NCBI GenBank assembly: GCA_050181465.1
Contig: JBFXDD010000003.1
Location: 124,001-188,000 of the forward strand
Origin: JACRLW01 sp050181465
GTDB taxonomy: Bacteria > Planctomycetota > UBA1135 > UBA2386
Direction of reading: 5' to 3'
DNA length: 64,000 nucleotides
This document shows positions 17,536 to 26,223 of this stretch, piece after piece. The notes below the pieces were generated by a model. The model had not been told where the DNA came from. It did not search any database and worked only from the letters and a program-made list of their open reading frames with translations. Made by a program: the position numbers and the translations under genes. Numbering within the stretch: the stretch's first letter is position 1; every line of letters begins with the position of its first letter.

Positions 17536-18602
17536 CACAGCTTCAGGAGCCGCCAGCAGAAGGGGATGCCGAGAAGCGTGAGCACGATCGCCGGCAGGAA
17601 CGCGAACGCGGGCTCGCTGGTGCGCCGTACGAACTGCGTCGCGACGAAGTCGGTCAGATAGAAGAGCGCGATCGGTACCAGACCGAAGACCAACGCGAGC
17701 ACCCGCCCGCGCTCACGCGCCATCACGCCGATGCAGAAGCCGATCGGGGCCAGCAAGGTGGGCAGCAGCGCGAAGGCAGTCCGGCGATTGACGGTATAGC
17801 GCGCGGTCACCTGCCGTTCGTGCACGCCGCGGTAGACCTCGGAGAGGAGCTGATCGCTGGTCTGATCCTTCTCGTCTTCCTTGCGCAGCTCCTGGTCGTC
17901 GACGATGGCGCGCAGCGAGATCCCGATCCGCACTTCCTCCGGCAGCCATCCATCGCCGCTCGCTTCCCGCGCGCGCAGCAAGGTGAGCACCAGCACGTCT
18001 TCGCCCTGCACTTCGACCCAGGCCTCATCGGCCAGGAACACGCCGACGTCGAGCGGACCGAACTCAGGTCGGTCGCGCCCAACCTGGATGATGACGTCGT
18101 GCCAGTGGTTGTCCTCGGTCTTGCGGTCCCAGGTCATCACCAGTCCCTTCGCCTTGAAGCGATCGCCGAGCATCCCGGTGGTCTGCACCAGGTTGCGGAT
18201 CGTGTCGGCGACGACGCGGAACTTCTGGAAGTGGAACTCCGGCGCGATCTGGTGGAACACCTGGCCCGCGAGCAGACTGGTCAACAACCCGAGGATCAAC
18301 GCGGGCACCATCGCGACGCGTGGGCTGATGCCGGCCGCCCGGATCGCGGTGATTTCGCGATCCCGCGCGGCGCGCGCGAAGGTGAGCACGGTCGCGAACA
18401 GGAGCGCGATCGGCATGAGGTGTTGCAGGGTGTCGGCGGCGAGGAAGATCGTGATCTTCGCCGCATCGAGCAGCCCGAAGCCTTCGGCTCGACTCAGCGC
18501 CCGGTAGACCGAAGAGATCAGCACGATGCCGAACAGCACCAGGGCTGAGATCAGGGCACTGACCGTCAGCTCCTTCAGGTAGTATCGGTGCAGTTTCTTC
18601 AT
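17535..18602 (-). CDS. lptF: LptF/LptG-type permease (YjgP/YjgQ family), first copy
   Basis: The 355-residue protein begins MKKLHRYYLKELT, a typical start for the family. It has six predicted membrane helices around a periplasmic domain, with the coupling-helix-like stretch ARAARDREITAIRAAGIS facing the ATPase. It should pair with the next gene to export lipopolysaccharide toward the outer membrane. It is divergent from the LPS-kinase-like gene, with 63 bases between starts. No ATPase gene lptB lies nearby. Confidence 0.87.
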   Translation of the reverse strand: MKKLHRYYLKELTVSALISALVLFGIVLISSVYRALSRAEGFGLLDAAKITIFLAADTLQHLMPIALLFATVLTFARAARDREITAIRAAGISPRVAMVPALILGLLTSLLAGQVFHQIAPEFHFQKFRVVADTIRNLVQTTGMLGDRFKAKGLVMTWDRKTEDNHWHDVIIQVGRDRPEFGPLDVGVFLADEAWVEVQGEDVLVLTLLRAREASGDGWLPEEVRIGISLRAIVDDQELRKEDEKDQTSDQLLSEVYRGVHERQVTARYTVNRRTAFALLPTLLAPIGFCIGVMARERGRVLALVFGLVPIALFYLTDFVATQFVRRTSEPAFAFLPAIVLTLLGIPFCWRLLKL

Positions 18603-18665
18603 GCCGACGTGATGCAGCCCGCCGAACCATCGCCACCTGGGACGCTGCCGCGCGGGGCCGGCATC

Positions 18666-20183
18666 ATGGCCGTCCGCGGGCCACACTGCACCGGTTTCGT
18701 GACGATCGAGTGCGCCGATTCGCTGGCACGCTGGCTCGCGGCCGAGCCATCGCTCGAACTGCGCGACGCGCGGACCATCAAGGAATCGACGGTGCGGACC
18801 GTGCTGCAGGGCAGCATCCCGCCAGTCTCGGGCGATGCGGCGAACGGAGCGCTCGACGTCCACCTCAAGCTGTATCGCGCCGTGCGGTGGACCGACCGCG
18901 CCCGCGACGCGCTGGGTGGTGAGCGCGGCATCGTCGAATTCGAACGTCTCCGCGAAGCGAAGGTACGCGGAGTGCCTGCGATCGAAGCCCTCGCCGCCGG
19001 GACTTGTCGTCGCGACGACCGCGCGCGCTCCTTTCTGCTCACCCGCACGCTGCCGGGTGCGACCTCACTGTCTCGCACCGAGTGGCCGGCGGAGCTCGGG
19101 TGTCGCGTGGGCGCGCTCTTGCGGTTGGCGCACGACCGCGGCCTGTTGGCGAATGACCTCCACCCAGGCAATGTCCTGATCGACGCGTCCGGCGAACCGG
19201 TGCTGTGCGATCTCCACTCCGCTCGGTGGGACGAACCCCTCGCGACTCCGGCCCGCGCCCACGCGCTCGCATACTTCTGCGCGGAACTCGCAGCCGGGCC
19301 GCTGGATCCGTCGGCCGCCCCGCTGCTCGCGAGCTACGGCGCGTGGCCCAAGCTCCTCCAGCTCGCGACGGCTGCCCATGCTCGGCTGCGCGCCCGCGGA
19401 CTCGTCGCCTTCGGTCGACGAGCCACGCGCGCGTGCCGCCACACCGAGGTCCTGCGCGAGCCGGACCAGACCACGTGGTTCCTCACCAAAGACCAATCGA
19501 CGCTGCACCCGGCTGCGCGCGGGTTTCCCTGCGACGATTCGCGGGAACCGATCAAGTCCGGTCGGCGCGGCGCGGTTTGGCTGACGGCGGAGTTCGCCGT
19601 GAAGCGAAGACCCGCGCCGACCGCGCGCGCGCTGTTCGAGTCCGCTTACCGGCTCGTGCACGCCGGGGTCGACGCCGCGCCGCCGATCGCACTCCGCATC
19701 CGCCACGGCATCGGACACGCGTTCTTCGCGCGGGCCGGCGAGCGCGACCTCGCGCGTGAGCTCGCCGACGGCCGCATCGACGACGCCGCGTTGCTCCGCT
19801 TCGCCGGGCGCTTCGGCAACTCGGTGGGGCGACTGCACGCCTTCGGCCTGCGCAACCGCGACATGAAACTCGAGAACCTCGTGCTCGATCGTGACCGCGG
19901 CGCGATCGTCATGGTCGACCTCGACGGCGTGCGCAGGAAGTCGCTCAGCGACGCGCGCGGTCAGGCCGCGGACCTCGGTCGTCTCCTGGCGGCCTTCCAA
20001 GCAGTGCAACATCCGCTGCACTCGCGCGTGGTCCGCGCATTCTGGGGCGGCTATCTTCGCGCTCGCCGGTGTCTTCGCTCGATCCCTCACCCACGCCTGC
20101 GCAAGCGTTCCGCGGAGTCAGCGCGCGGCTACCTGGATCGGAAGCGACTCGGCGCAAGCAAGCCGGCTTCGCCCGGAAGCTGA
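18666..20183 (+). CDS. Double lipopolysaccharide-kinase-like protein
   Basis: The 505-residue protein carries two WaaP/KdkA-like kinase modules. The first has its catalytic loop in NDLHPGNVLID followed by PVLCDLHSARW (about residues 155-185). The second has RNRDMKLENLVL followed by IVMVDLDGVRRK (about 395-425). Such kinases phosphorylate Kdo or heptose in the LPS core. Neighbouring Lpt permeases and an LpxL-type acyltransferase fit. Two modules in one chain are unusual. The ATG at 18666 is chosen; ATG 18612 is an alternative. The last 115 bases overlap the next gene in another frame. Confidence 0.75.
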   Translation: MAVRGPHCTGFVTIECADSLARWLAAEPSLELRDARTIKESTVRTVLQGSIPPVSGDAANGALDVHLKLYRAVRWTDRARDALGGERGIVEFERLREAKVRGVPAIEALAAGTCRRDDRARSFLLTRTLPGATSLSRTEWPAELGCRVGALLRLAHDRGLLANDLHPGNVLIDASGEPVLCDLHSARWDEPLATPARAHALAYFCAELAAGPLDPSAAPLLASYGAWPKLLQLATAAHARLRARGLVAFGRRATRACRHTEVLREPDQTTWFLTKDQSTLHPAARGFPCDDSREPIKSGRRGAVWLTAEFAVKRRPAPTARALFESAYRLVHAGVDAAPPIALRIRHGIGHAFFARAGERDLARELADGRIDDAALLRFAGRFGNSVGRLHAFGLRNRDMKLENLVLDRDRGAIVMVDLDGVRRKSLSDARGQAADLGRLLAAFQAVQHPLHSRVVRAFWGGYLRARRCLRSIPHPRLRKRSAESARGYLDRKRLGASKPASPGS

Positions 20184-21136
20184 AGACCGCACGGCGCTTC
20201 CTGATCTACTGGTTCGGACTGGCGCCGCTCATCGGCCTCGTGCGGCGGCTGCCGCGACCTCTGGTTCGAGCGTTCCTCCGCGGTGTGGTCGAACCGATCT
20301 TTCACCGCAGCACGGTCGCACGATCGCGACGGCACCTGGCACTGGTGTACGGGGACTCGATGCCGGCCGCCGAGCGCGACCGCGTCGCGCGCGCCGTCTC
20401 GCGCAACTTCGTGACCGGCATCCTCGAGTTGCTCGAGATCCTCGACCACGGGCCAGGACCGGCGATGGAGCGTTGCGATGCGAGCGCGCTCGAACCGATG
20501 CTCGAGGCGCTGAGACGTCGTCGCAAGCAGGGCTTCGTCGGCGTGACCGCGCACCTCGGCAACTGGGAACTGCTCGGCTCGTGGTTCGCGCGGTCGGGGA
20601 TCGTCGAAGAGGTCGCCGCGATCGCGACCCCGCATTCGAATCCTTGGCTGGATCGCCGCATCGTCGAGTTTCGCAGCAAGCTCGGCATGCGAACTTTTCG
20701 TCGCACGGAAGCGAACACCGGACTGATCCGCTATCTCCGCGAGGGTCACGCCGTGGCGATCGTGCCGGATCAGGACGTCAAGAACATCGCCGGCATCTTC
20801 GTCGACTTTCTCGGCCATCGTGCCTACACCGCGGTCGGCCCCGCCCGCCTGGCGCTCGCGGCGGACATTCCGATCGTGTGCGGGTTCCTCGTGCGAGTCG
20901 GAGCGGACCGCTATCGACTGCACGTCGCCGACCTGATCGTTCCCGATCGCACGGCGCCGCGCGAAGCCGAAGTCGAACGTCTGACGCGAGCGTGGAGTCG
21001 CGCGATCGAAGACGCCGTCCGCGCATTCCCCGAGCAGTGGGCCTGGTTTCACGAACGTTGGCGCACGACTCCGGAGCGCCTCTTGGCACGCGGCCGCGCC
21101 GAACTCGGCGCTCAGCGTGACGACGCTTCGAGCTGA
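20069..21136 (+). CDS. Lipid A acyltransferase-like protein (LpxL/HtrB family)
   Basis: This 355-residue protein has an N-terminal membrane-associated segment (FLIYWFGLAPLIGLV) and the catalytic HX4E motif in TAHLGNWELLGSW. Further family blocks are VAIVPDQD and GHRAYTAVGPARLALAADIPIVCGF. The enzyme adds a secondary acyl chain to lipid A at the inner membrane. The GTG start at 20069 lies 115 bases inside the kinase gene. No later in-frame ATG precedes the conserved region, so overlap seems real. It also overlaps the convergent FHA gene by 25 bases at the 3' end. Confidence 0.88.
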   Translation: MSSLDPSPTPAQAFRGVSARLPGSEATRRKQAGFARKLKTARRFLIYWFGLAPLIGLVRRLPRPLVRAFLRGVVEPIFHRSTVARSRRHLALVYGDSMPAAERDRVARAVSRNFVTGILELLEILDHGPGPAMERCDASALEPMLEALRRRRKQGFVGVTAHLGNWELLGSWFARSGIVEEVAAIATPHSNPWLDRRIVEFRSKLGMRTFRRTEANTGLIRYLREGHAVAIVPDQDVKNIAGIFVDFLGHRAYTAVGPARLALAADIPIVCGFLVRVGADRYRLHVADLIVPDRTAPREAEVERLTRAWSRAIEDAVRAFPEQWAWFHERWRTTPERLLARGRAELGAQRDDASS

Positions 21137-22494
21137 CTCAATCGCGACGCCGCGTCGCCGAGCCACTCCGCGGGCACCCGCGGTCCATCGAGCAGGCGTT
21201 TCAGCTCCATGATCGCGCGCTGCGTCTCGCCGCGATCGACCATGCGCTCGATCTTCGCGCGATGCTCCGCGAGCCAGCCCGGACCCTTCTCGCGCAGCGA
21301 CTGGAGTTCGGTGCGCACGGCCTTCGCACCGTCACTGTTCTCGTCTGCGCCCGAGAGCCAGGACTCGAGCGCGACGATCGCGCGGCGGTAGTCGCGGACC
21401 TCGAAGCGCATGCAGCGGGACGCGACGAACAACACGTCGTCCGCGGTGTCGGGCGTGTCCATCGCCGCCAGCGCTTCGAAGCGTCGCCGCGACTCTTTCA
21501 CGCCGGACCGCCAACGGTCGAGATCGGCGTTGCGATCGGCGATCCGCGCATGGGTCGTCAGCCAGACGTCGCACAGCCGCAGGAACTCACGCGCCGCCGG
21601 GCGGGTGGGATCCGCGGCGAGGTTGATCTCGAGGAAGCGCTCGATCTCGCGATGATCGCGCTCGGCAGCCGCCACCAACGGCGCATCGGCAGCCAACTTG
21701 GCGGCATCCTCGATCTGTTTGCGCAGAGCGGCGATCTTCGAACGAGTCTCGCCGTCGGGGTCGCGCTCGAGCGCCAGGCCGAGCGTCGCGAGTGCGGCCG
21801 AGCCGTCGCCGGAGCGATACTGACTGTGCGCCAGGTTCAGCAGGTCGCGCGCATCGCGCTCGATCTTCCCCGAACTCATCGAGCGGATCAGGACGAAGGC
21901 GACGACGGCGACCACGAGGACGAGATTCCACAGGAGCCACGGCGAACCGCTGGAGCGCCGCCTATCGCGACGCCCGCCGCGATCGCCGCGATCGTCGTCC
22001 GTTCGGTCGGTCCGCTCGGCACGACCACGTCCCTTGCCGACCGGTGCGCTCGCGCGGATCGGCGCCGCCTGCTGGGCCCTGCCGCCAAGTGGCGCAACGC
22101 TGGCGGGCGGCTTGCCCGCGGGCGGTGCGGTCTGTCGCGCCGGAGTGCCCTTCCCCTTCGCCGGGATCGGATCGATCCGAAGATCCAGTCCATCGCCGAT
22201 TGGTTCGGGCTCGACCGGCCACGGCTTGTCGGCCTCTCGATAAGCGATCGTGACGCCGCCGACCTCGATCCGGTCGCCGTGGCGAAGTTCACGCCGGGCC
22301 ACCGGCTTGCCGTTGACCACGAGGCCCGCGCCTTCGACGCGACGGCCTCGCGGCGTGCTGCACACGCGAAGCGCGGCGGGCCCGACCCCGCTCACGACCA
22401 GCGAGTCGGCCGGCCCGTCGCCGATCGTGAACTCCGCGTCGAGCAACTCGAACACGACCACCCGCGCCCCGCGCTGTATCTCCAGCGTGTCCAT
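21112..22494 (-). CDS. FHA-domain membrane protein with helical C-terminal region
   Basis: This protein of 460 residues has an N-terminal FHA-like fold at residues 1-90 (FTIGDGPADSLVV, LVVNGKPVARRELRHGDRIEVGG). A proline- and arginine-rich linker (about 100-185) follows, then one membrane helix (WLLWNLVLVVAVVAFVLI) and an external region with TPR-like helices (LLNLAHSQYRSGDGSAALATL). FHA domains bind phosphothreonine, although the canonical arginine and serine pattern is not clear here. A role in Ser/Thr kinase signalling or cell-envelope assembly is possible. No kinase gene is adjacent. Confidence 0.7.
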   Translation of the reverse strand: MDTLEIQRGARVVVFELLDAEFTIGDGPADSLVVSGVGPAALRVCSTPRGRRVEGAGLVVNGKPVARRELRHGDRIEVGGVTIAYREADKPWPVEPEPIGDGLDLRIDPIPAKGKGTPARQTAPPAGKPPASVAPLGGRAQQAAPIRASAPVGKGRGRAERTDRTDDDRGDRGGRRDRRRSSGSPWLLWNLVLVVAVVAFVLIRSMSSGKIERDARDLLNLAHSQYRSGDGSAALATLGLALERDPDGETRSKIAALRKQIEDAAKLAADAPLVAAAERDHREIERFLEINLAADPTRPAAREFLRLCDVWLTTHARIADRNADLDRWRSGVKESRRRFEALAAMDTPDTADDVLFVASRCMRFEVRDYRRAIVALESWLSGADENSDGAKAVRTELQSLREKGPGWLAEHRAKIERMVDRGETQRAIMELKRLLDGPRVPAEWLGDAASRLSQLEASSR

Positions 22495-22596
22495 GGCTCA
22501 GGAGTGGGCGGCGATCGCGCGAATCATCGGCGCAGAGGATAGCGACATGAAGCGACAGCGGAAGTGCGGACGCGTTCCCGATAGCGTCTTCCGACC

Positions 22597-23763
22597 ATGG
22601 CCTCGGCGGCAGAAGCGGAGCCTCCCGTCGCGACGTCTCGACTGTCGCGAAACGTCCTCGTGTTGGGCTTGGTCAGCCTCTTCGCGGACATCGGCAGCGA
22701 GATGGTCTTTCCGCTGCTGCCCTATTTCCTGACCACGACGCTGGGCGGCGGCGCCCTGGTGCTGGCGATCGTCGAGGGGATCGCCGACAGCGTCGCGGCC
22801 GTCCTCCGCTTCCTCGCCGGCCGGCATTCCGATCGCACGGGGCGGTGCCGCCCGTACGTGATCGGCGGCTATGCCGTGGCAGCGATGACGCGCCCGCTGT
22901 TCGCGATCGCTGGCGCGCCATGGCACGTCGCCGGTGCGAGAGCACTCGATCGCGTCGGCAAGGGGCTCCGCACGACACCGCGCGATGCCTTGATCGCGAG
23001 TTCCGTTCCGCCCGAACGCCGTGCCTGGGCCTTCGGCTTCCACCGATCGATGGATCACCTGGGTGCCGCCATCGGCCCCCTGGTGGCCTTCGCGCTGCTG
23101 ACCTTCGTGACGACGGACCTGCGGACCGTCTTCTTCGCCGCCCTCATCCCAGGGGCCTTCGCCGCAGTGCTCGCCTGGGCTCTGGTTCGCGAACTCCCGC
23201 CGGACCTCGAGCGCGCCGGCAAGCCGAAGAAGCTGCCGAACGGATCACTGCGGCGTTTCCTGATTCCGGTGGGCGTGTTCTCGCTCGGTGCGGCGAGCGA
23301 TGAGTTCCTGCTGTTGCGTCTCGGGCAGAGCACGGACGTCGTCACGACGCTGCCGCTGTTGTGGTGCGGGTTGCATGTCGTGCGTTCGCTCGCCGCCGCC
23401 CCCGCCGGACGACTCGCCGATGCAATCGGTCGCACCCGCATGCTCAGCCTCGGCTGGTCGCTGCACGTGCTGGTCTTCCTCGGCTTCGCCTTCGTCGATT
23501 CTCACGCCGGGCTCATCGTGCTCTTCCTGCTCCACGGACTACGCAGCGCCATGACCGAGGGTGCCGAGAAGGCGATCGTCGCGCACCTCGCCCCATCGGG
23601 CACACGCGGGGTGGCCTTCGCTTGGTATCACCTCGTGCTGGCCTTCGCACCGCGACTGCTCTTTGGCGGGATCTGGCAGTTCCTCGACGCCGACACGGCA
23701 TTTCTCACCGCCGCCGGATTCGCGACCGCGGGAATCACCCTGCTGCTGCGCGCGAGTCGCTGA
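22597..23763 (+). CDS. MFS transporter
   Basis: This 388-residue protein has about eleven to twelve hydrophobic segments and the MFS loop-2 motif in FLAGRHSDRTGRC (variant of GxLaDrxGrk). A related loop in the second half is PAGRLADAIGRTRML. The segment RVGKGLRTTPRDALIAS and DHLGAAIGPL are typical of a subgroup of single-component efflux carriers. The substrate cannot be deduced. It is divergent from the FHA gene, with 102 bases between. Confidence 0.88.
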   Translation: MASAAEAEPPVATSRLSRNVLVLGLVSLFADIGSEMVFPLLPYFLTTTLGGGALVLAIVEGIADSVAAVLRFLAGRHSDRTGRCRPYVIGGYAVAAMTRPLFAIAGAPWHVAGARALDRVGKGLRTTPRDALIASSVPPERRAWAFGFHRSMDHLGAAIGPLVAFALLTFVTTDLRTVFFAALIPGAFAAVLAWALVRELPPDLERAGKPKKLPNGSLRRFLIPVGVFSLGAASDEFLLLRLGQSTDVVTTLPLLWCGLHVVRSLAAAPAGRLADAIGRTRMLSLGWSLHVLVFLGFAFVDSHAGLIVLFLLHGLRSAMTEGAEKAIVAHLAPSGTRGVAFAWYHLVLAFAPRLLFGGIWQFLDADTAFLTAAGFATAGITLLLRASR

Positions 23764-23961
23764 TGGTTGCCCGGCGGCGGCACCGGACCGCGGCGATCCG
23801 CTCGGCACCGCCACGGTCGTCGGCGCCGGGTCCGATCGGCGGATGGCTTGGCAATTCGCATGCCGAACAGGCCGCCCGGAAGAGAGGCAGATCCGATCGA
23901 CCCCATCGGCGAAAGAGTCGGGTGTTGCCGGGCGCGCCGACCGACAATCCCCTCACTAGCC

Positions 23962-24411
23962 ATGACCCAAAAGCACTCCTCCCTCCTGGCCGAGCTCAAT
24001 CTTCTGCTCGCCGACTACCAGGTCTTCTACCAGAAACTTCGCACCTACCACTGGACCGTCACCGGCCCGCATTTCCTCGCGCTGCACGCCCAGTTCGAGG
24101 CGATGTACACCGACGTCGCACTGAAGGCAGACGCCGTCGCCGAGCGCGCGCTGATGCTGGGCGGCCGGCCGGTCACCACGCTCGCCGAGGCGCTCCGCCT
24201 CGCTCGCCTGAAGGAAGACGGTGAGCCCCGCTCCGCCGATGCGATGATTCGCCACGTCCTCGCGGACCTCGAGGCCCTGGCCAAGGTTCAGCGTGCGTTG
24301 AGCGGCAAGGCCGGCGAACTCGGCGACCAGACCACGGTCAATCTGCTCGACGGCTTCGTCGACGAGCAGGAGAAGACCGCATGGATGCTGCGGGCCACCG
24401 TGGCCGGCTGA
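23962..24411 (+). CDS. dps: Dps family DNA-binding / ferritin-like protein
   Basis: The 149-residue protein matches Dps. The family signature lies at YHWTVTGPHFLALHAQFEAMY (residues 29-49), with ferroxidase-site ligands H30, H42 and the D/E residues of the AQFEAMYTDVALKAD stretch. Dps dodecamers oxidise and store iron using peroxide and protect DNA in starvation or oxidative stress. The start MTQKHSSLL has little lysine, so direct DNA binding may be weak. A spacer of nearly 200 bases separates it from the MFS gene. Two repeat copies follow its stop. Confidence 0.94.
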   Translation: MTQKHSSLLAELNLLLADYQVFYQKLRTYHWTVTGPHFLALHAQFEAMYTDVALKADAVAERALMLGGRPVTTLAEALRLARLKEDGEPRSADAMIRHVLADLEALAKVQRALSGKAGELGDQTTVNLLDGFVDEQEKTAWMLRATVAG

Positions 24412-24419
24412 CGCGGTCT

Positions 24420-24599
24420 AGCCCGGGTTGTTCGTGAACGTCGTCGCGAGATCGCCGCAGGTCGATGTCCGGCAAGGAGCTGCGTTCGGCGACGACCGAA
24501 GCGTAGCCGTAGCTACGCTGCCAGGGAGGAGCCGACGTAGCGACGCCGCCGGGCGCGACTTGCGGCGATCGCAGTAGACGTTCACGAATAATCCGGGCT
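24420..24599 (+). repeat. Dispersed 180-bp palindrome-ended repeat, copy B (tandem)
   Basis: This is an intact copy from AGCCCGGGTTGTTCGTGAAC to GACGTTCACGAATAATCCGG followed by GCT. The interior holds the smaller palindrome AGCGTAGCCGTAGCTACGCT. It begins eight bases after the dps stop and abuts copy C directly. Confidence 0.95.
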
Positions 24600-24779
24600 A
24601 GCCCGGATTGTTCGTGAACGTCGTCGCGAGATCGCCGCAGGTCGATGTCCAGGAAGGAGCTGCGTCGGTCGACGACCGAAGCGTAGCTGTAGCTACGCTG
24701 CCAGGGCGGAGCCGACGTAGCGACGCCACCGGGCGCGACTTGTGGCGATCGCAGCAGACGTTCACGAGTAATCCGGGCT
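24600..24779 (+). repeat. Dispersed 180-bp palindrome-ended repeat, copy C (tandem)
   Basis: This second copy has the same orientation and the same 180-base length. The junction with copy B is CCGGGCTAGCCCGG. It differs from copy B at scattered positions, so the duplication is not brand new. Nothing else is seen in the remaining 75 bases before the next gene. Confidence 0.95.
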
Positions 24780-24854
24780 AGGGCGCGTGCGTCGCCATCG
24801 ACGTCCGCAACAGACTTGCGGGAGCAGACGCGGAGGCCGCGGTAGCATCGCGCC

Positions 24855-26192
24855 GTGACTCGTCTCTCGCGTGGGAACTCTGTTCACTCAGACCGATGGC
24901 TGCTCGACCTCGTCGACGCCGCGGGGCCACTTCCGGATTCGCTTCTCGCACTTCGCGAAGCCGGAGTGGAGTTCGAACTCACGGAGGTGTGGCAACCCTA
25001 CGAGTCGCGAACGCGCGATGGCGCGTGGCGCGAACGTGATCGCGTCGATCCGCGCATCGCCCGCGACCTCGAGCGGCTGTTGCGAAACGTCCGGTTGCTC
25101 CGCGTGAAGACCGCGGTCGCAGGCGGCGCGGACCTCGTGGACAAGTTCGGTGCCGATCCCCTGGTTCGCACCGCGGATGTAGTTCCTTCCCGTGAGTTCT
25201 GCGGGACCGCCCGCCGAGTGCGTCGCGATGCGAGTTGGCATCTGGACGCGATCCGTTGGCACGTCGCACGCCGCCTGCCGGACTTCCGCGACGCCGCCGA
25301 CATCCAAGTCGCCATTCTCGACTCCGGCCTGGACTCGCGGCACCCCGACATGCGACGACTGGAACCGATCGCCGCGCTCGATCCCTTCGACCACGCCTCA
25401 CGGCCGCCGCGCGACCGAATGGGTCACGGCACGCACACCGCGGGGATCGTGCTGGGCGATCGCAAGACCAAGTTCGGACTGCGCGGCATGTGCGCCGCGC
25501 GCATCGAAGCCCATTCCATCGTCGATCCGGTTCCGGCCGCAGCCGACGAGCCGCAGCGGTTGGAATACGCGGTCGACGAGCGCCGCTACCTCGCTGCCCT
25601 GATCCGAGCGATCGAGTCGCGCGCCGACATCGTCCACTTGGGTGTCGCCAGCCTCGGCGGACCGACCTTTCTCGACCGCGCCTTGTTCGAACTGGCGCGG
25701 GAGTTGAGCGTCGTCGTGGTCGCGCCAATCGGCAACTTCCGTCAGCACGACGACCCACCGACCTGGGCTGCGCGGATTCACGACGTGATCGGGGTCGGAG
25801 CATCGTCGATCGACGACCAGCCGGCCCCCTTCTCCAGTCGCACCGCGGACACCACGATCCTCGCGCCGGGGGTGGCAATCTGGTCGGCGGCCCCGACCTT
25901 CGCCGGTGAGGTCGGGTTCGATCTCGTTCGCAACGCGAAAGGCCGCCTCCAACGGCGCGCCCGACCGCGACCACAGCGCGTGATGTGCCTCGACGGCACG
26001 TCGGCCGCGGCGGCGCAAGTGACGGCCGCCGTCGCTCTGCTGTTCGCCAGTCGCGGCAAGGACTCTCCCGGGCGCGTTCGCGATGCACTCCGGACGACGG
26101 CATGGCATCGCAAGGGATCTCGCGGTGCCCACGAGGCGGAGAACTCGGGACTGCCCGGCGTGCTCGACGTCGCCGCACTGCTGACGAACTGA
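24855..26192 (+). CDS. Subtilisin-like serine peptidase (S8 family)
   Basis: This 445-residue protein has the full S8 triad: D156 in AILDSGLDSRHPD, H191 in GHGTHTAGIV, and S383 in LDGTSAAAAQ, with oxyanion Asn294 in PIGN. Residues 1-135 form an N-terminal region that ends in SWHLDAIRW, a usual transition from propeptide to catalytic domain, so self-cleavage is possible. No signal peptide is seen, so it may act inside the cell. It converges on a zincin-like gene 31 bases away. Confidence 0.92.
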   Translation: MTRLSRGNSVHSDRWLLDLVDAAGPLPDSLLALREAGVEFELTEVWQPYESRTRDGAWRERDRVDPRIARDLERLLRNVRLLRVKTAVAGGADLVDKFGADPLVRTADVVPSREFCGTARRVRRDASWHLDAIRWHVARRLPDFRDAADIQVAILDSGLDSRHPDMRRLEPIAALDPFDHASRPPRDRMGHGTHTAGIVLGDRKTKFGLRGMCAARIEAHSIVDPVPAAADEPQRLEYAVDERRYLAALIRAIESRADIVHLGVASLGGPTFLDRALFELARELSVVVVAPIGNFRQHDDPPTWAARIHDVIGVGASSIDDQPAPFSSRTADTTILAPGVAIWSAAPTFAGEVGFDLVRNAKGRLQRRARPRPQRVMCLDGTSAAAAQVTAAVALLFASRGKDSPGRVRDALRTTAWHRKGSRGAHEAENSGLPGVLDVAALLTN

Positions 26193-26223
26193 CGCCGCAG
26201 GCGCTACGCGCACCGCCGCGAGC

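Noticed and set aside
24420..24779. A CRISPR array or IS element at the tandem repeats
   Set aside because: The two units are 180 bases with no spacers, and there is no transposase frame.
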